Shown here piece after piece: positions 4,839 through 5,616 of a stretch of DNA of 5,616 nucleotides. Under the pieces are notes generated by a model that was not told where the DNA came from, ran no database searches, and saw only the letters and a program-made list of their open reading frames with translations. The number at the start of each line of letters is the position of its first letter. Positions within the stretch are counted from its first letter, which is position 1. This DNA is from Lysobacterales bacterium UBA5700 (lineage in GTDB: Bacteria > Pseudomonadota > Gammaproteobacteria > Xanthomonadales > Xanthomonadaceae), in NCBI GenBank assembly GCA_002420085.1, contig DIHI01000014.1:1-5616 (forward strand), written 5' to 3'. A program made the position numbers and the translations under genes.

Positions 4839-5616
4839 GTGTTCGAGCGATCCCGTGGCGGCGAACGAGCGCTTCTGATTCAGCCATGGCCGGCCCGCAC
4901 CGGCCATGATCCGGATGTCCTGACCGAGTTCGCCGAATTGGCGCGCTCGGCCGGAGCGTCGGTCGTCGCGACCCTCGAAGCACCATTGGCCAAGCCCAGT
5001 CCGGCCACCCTGATCGGCAGTGGCAAGCTGGACGAGGCCAGCGCCCTGTGTGAGGCTGCCGCTGCCGACCTGGTACTCGTCAATCACCCGCTGACCCCGG
5101 TGCAGGAACGCAATCTCGAACGGCTGTTGAGCCGCCGTGTGGTCGATCGCACTGGCCTGATCCTCGACATCTTCGCCCAGCGGGCGCGCTCGCACGAAGG
5201 CAAGTTGCAGGTCGAACTGGCCCAACTCCGGCATATGGCCACCCGTCTGGTGCGAGGCTGGACCCACCTCGAACGCCAGCGAGGCGGCGCGATCGGCCTG
5301 CGCGGACCGGGCGAAACCCAGTTGGAAACCGATCGCCGACTGTTGGCCAAACGGGTCGCGGCCTTGCAGAAACGGCTGGAGAAGGTCGATGTCCAGCACA
5401 CCCAGATGCGCCGCGCACGGATCCGCAACGAGACCCCGAGGGTCGCCCTGGTCGGCTACACCAATGCCGGCAAGTCGACGCTGTTCAACAGGCTGACCTC
5501 GGCGGGTGTCCGGGCCGAGGACATGCTGTTCGCGACGCTCGACCCGACTCTGCGCCAGATCCGCCTGCCGCATGGCGCCCGCGTGCTGCTCTCCGACACG
5601 GTCGGCTTCGTGCGCG
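4839..5616 (+). CDS. hflX: ribosome-associated GTPase HflX, N-terminal part (3' end outside window)
   Basis: HflX binds the 50S subunit and splits stalled ribosomes, notably after heat stress, with GTP hydrolysis by an Obg/HflX-type G domain. The 259 visible residues start at GTG 4839 (MFERSRGGERALLIQ), which matches the start of E. coli HflX (MFDRYDAGEQAVLV). The N-terminal domain carries TLIGSGKLDE, PVQERNLERL, DRTGLILDIFAQRA and EGKLQVELAQL, then the glycine-rich GLRGPGETQLETDRR loop and a helical linker. The G domain begins with the P-loop GYTNAGKST (206-214), switch I ATLDPTLR (232-239) and the G3 motif DTVGF (253-257), where the window ends. The later G4 (N/TKxD) motif and C-terminal domain are missing only because of the window edge. 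The start lies seven bases after the hfq stop with no strong Shine-Dalgarno sequence, only GAG overlapping the hfq TGA. This suggests translation coupled to hfq on one transcript. Confidence 0.97.
   Translation, partial: MFERSRGGERALLIQPWPARTGHDPDVLTEFAELARSAGASVVATLEAPLAKPSPATLIGSGKLDEASALCEAAAADLVLVNHPLTPVQERNLERLLSRRVVDRTGLILDIFAQRARSHEGKLQVELAQLRHMATRLVRGWTHLERQRGGAIGLRGPGETQLETDRRLLAKRVAALQKRLEKVDVQHTQMRRARIRNETPRVALVGYTNAGKSTLFNRLTSAGVRAEDMLFATLDPTLRQIRLPHGARVLLSDTVGFVR

Noticed and set aside
4707..5573. 288-residue open frame antisense to hfq and hflX
   Set aside because: It crosses the hfq-hflX boundary on the opposite strand and both sense genes are clearly intact; its composition is typical of a shadow frame.

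Overview
This is a GC-rich chromosomal window carrying a compact set of housekeeping genes. The organism is most likely a gammaproteobacterium, and the joining of ftsH-folP to miaA-hfq-hflX points toward the Xanthomonadales/Lysobacterales. That placement is my inference from protein similarity and gene order as I remember them; no search was run.

Layout: the 3' part of ftsH (1-816, +) covers the end of the AAA+ lid and the whole zinc protease domain. folP (892-1797, +) encodes dihydropteroate synthase. A 288-bp gap between convergent genes follows, holding a cluster of DnaA-box-like 9-mers (1931-1977) and a hairpin just past the end of the next gene. An AlkB-family non-haem diiron membrane monooxygenase (2086-3165, -) is the only gene on the minus strand and the only one that is not housekeeping. 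A divergent intergenic region with several inverted repeats (3166-3381) leads to miaA (3382-4353, +; tRNA dimethylallyltransferase). A 205-bp leader with two hairpins and an A-rich tract precedes hfq (4559-4831, +; RNA chaperone). hflX (4839-5616, +; ribosome-associated GTPase) starts seven bases after the hfq stop at a GTG and runs off the window.

How the genes relate: miaA, hfq and hflX form the usual tRNA-modification / RNA-chaperone / ribosome-rescue group, and hfq and hflX look co-transcribed. ftsH (also called hflB) and folP form the usual protease/folate pair. The alkB-like gene separates the two groups and is probably transcribed alone; its electron donors (rubredoxin and rubredoxin reductase) are not in the window.

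I see no mobile element, CRISPR array, tRNA or rRNA, and no convincing undescribed multi-gene system. The points most worth a second look are the DnaA-box cluster, the structured hfq leader that could mediate autoregulation, and the monooxygenase gene set inside a housekeeping cluster. Many long open frames antisense to the real genes are by-products of the high-GC codon pattern.
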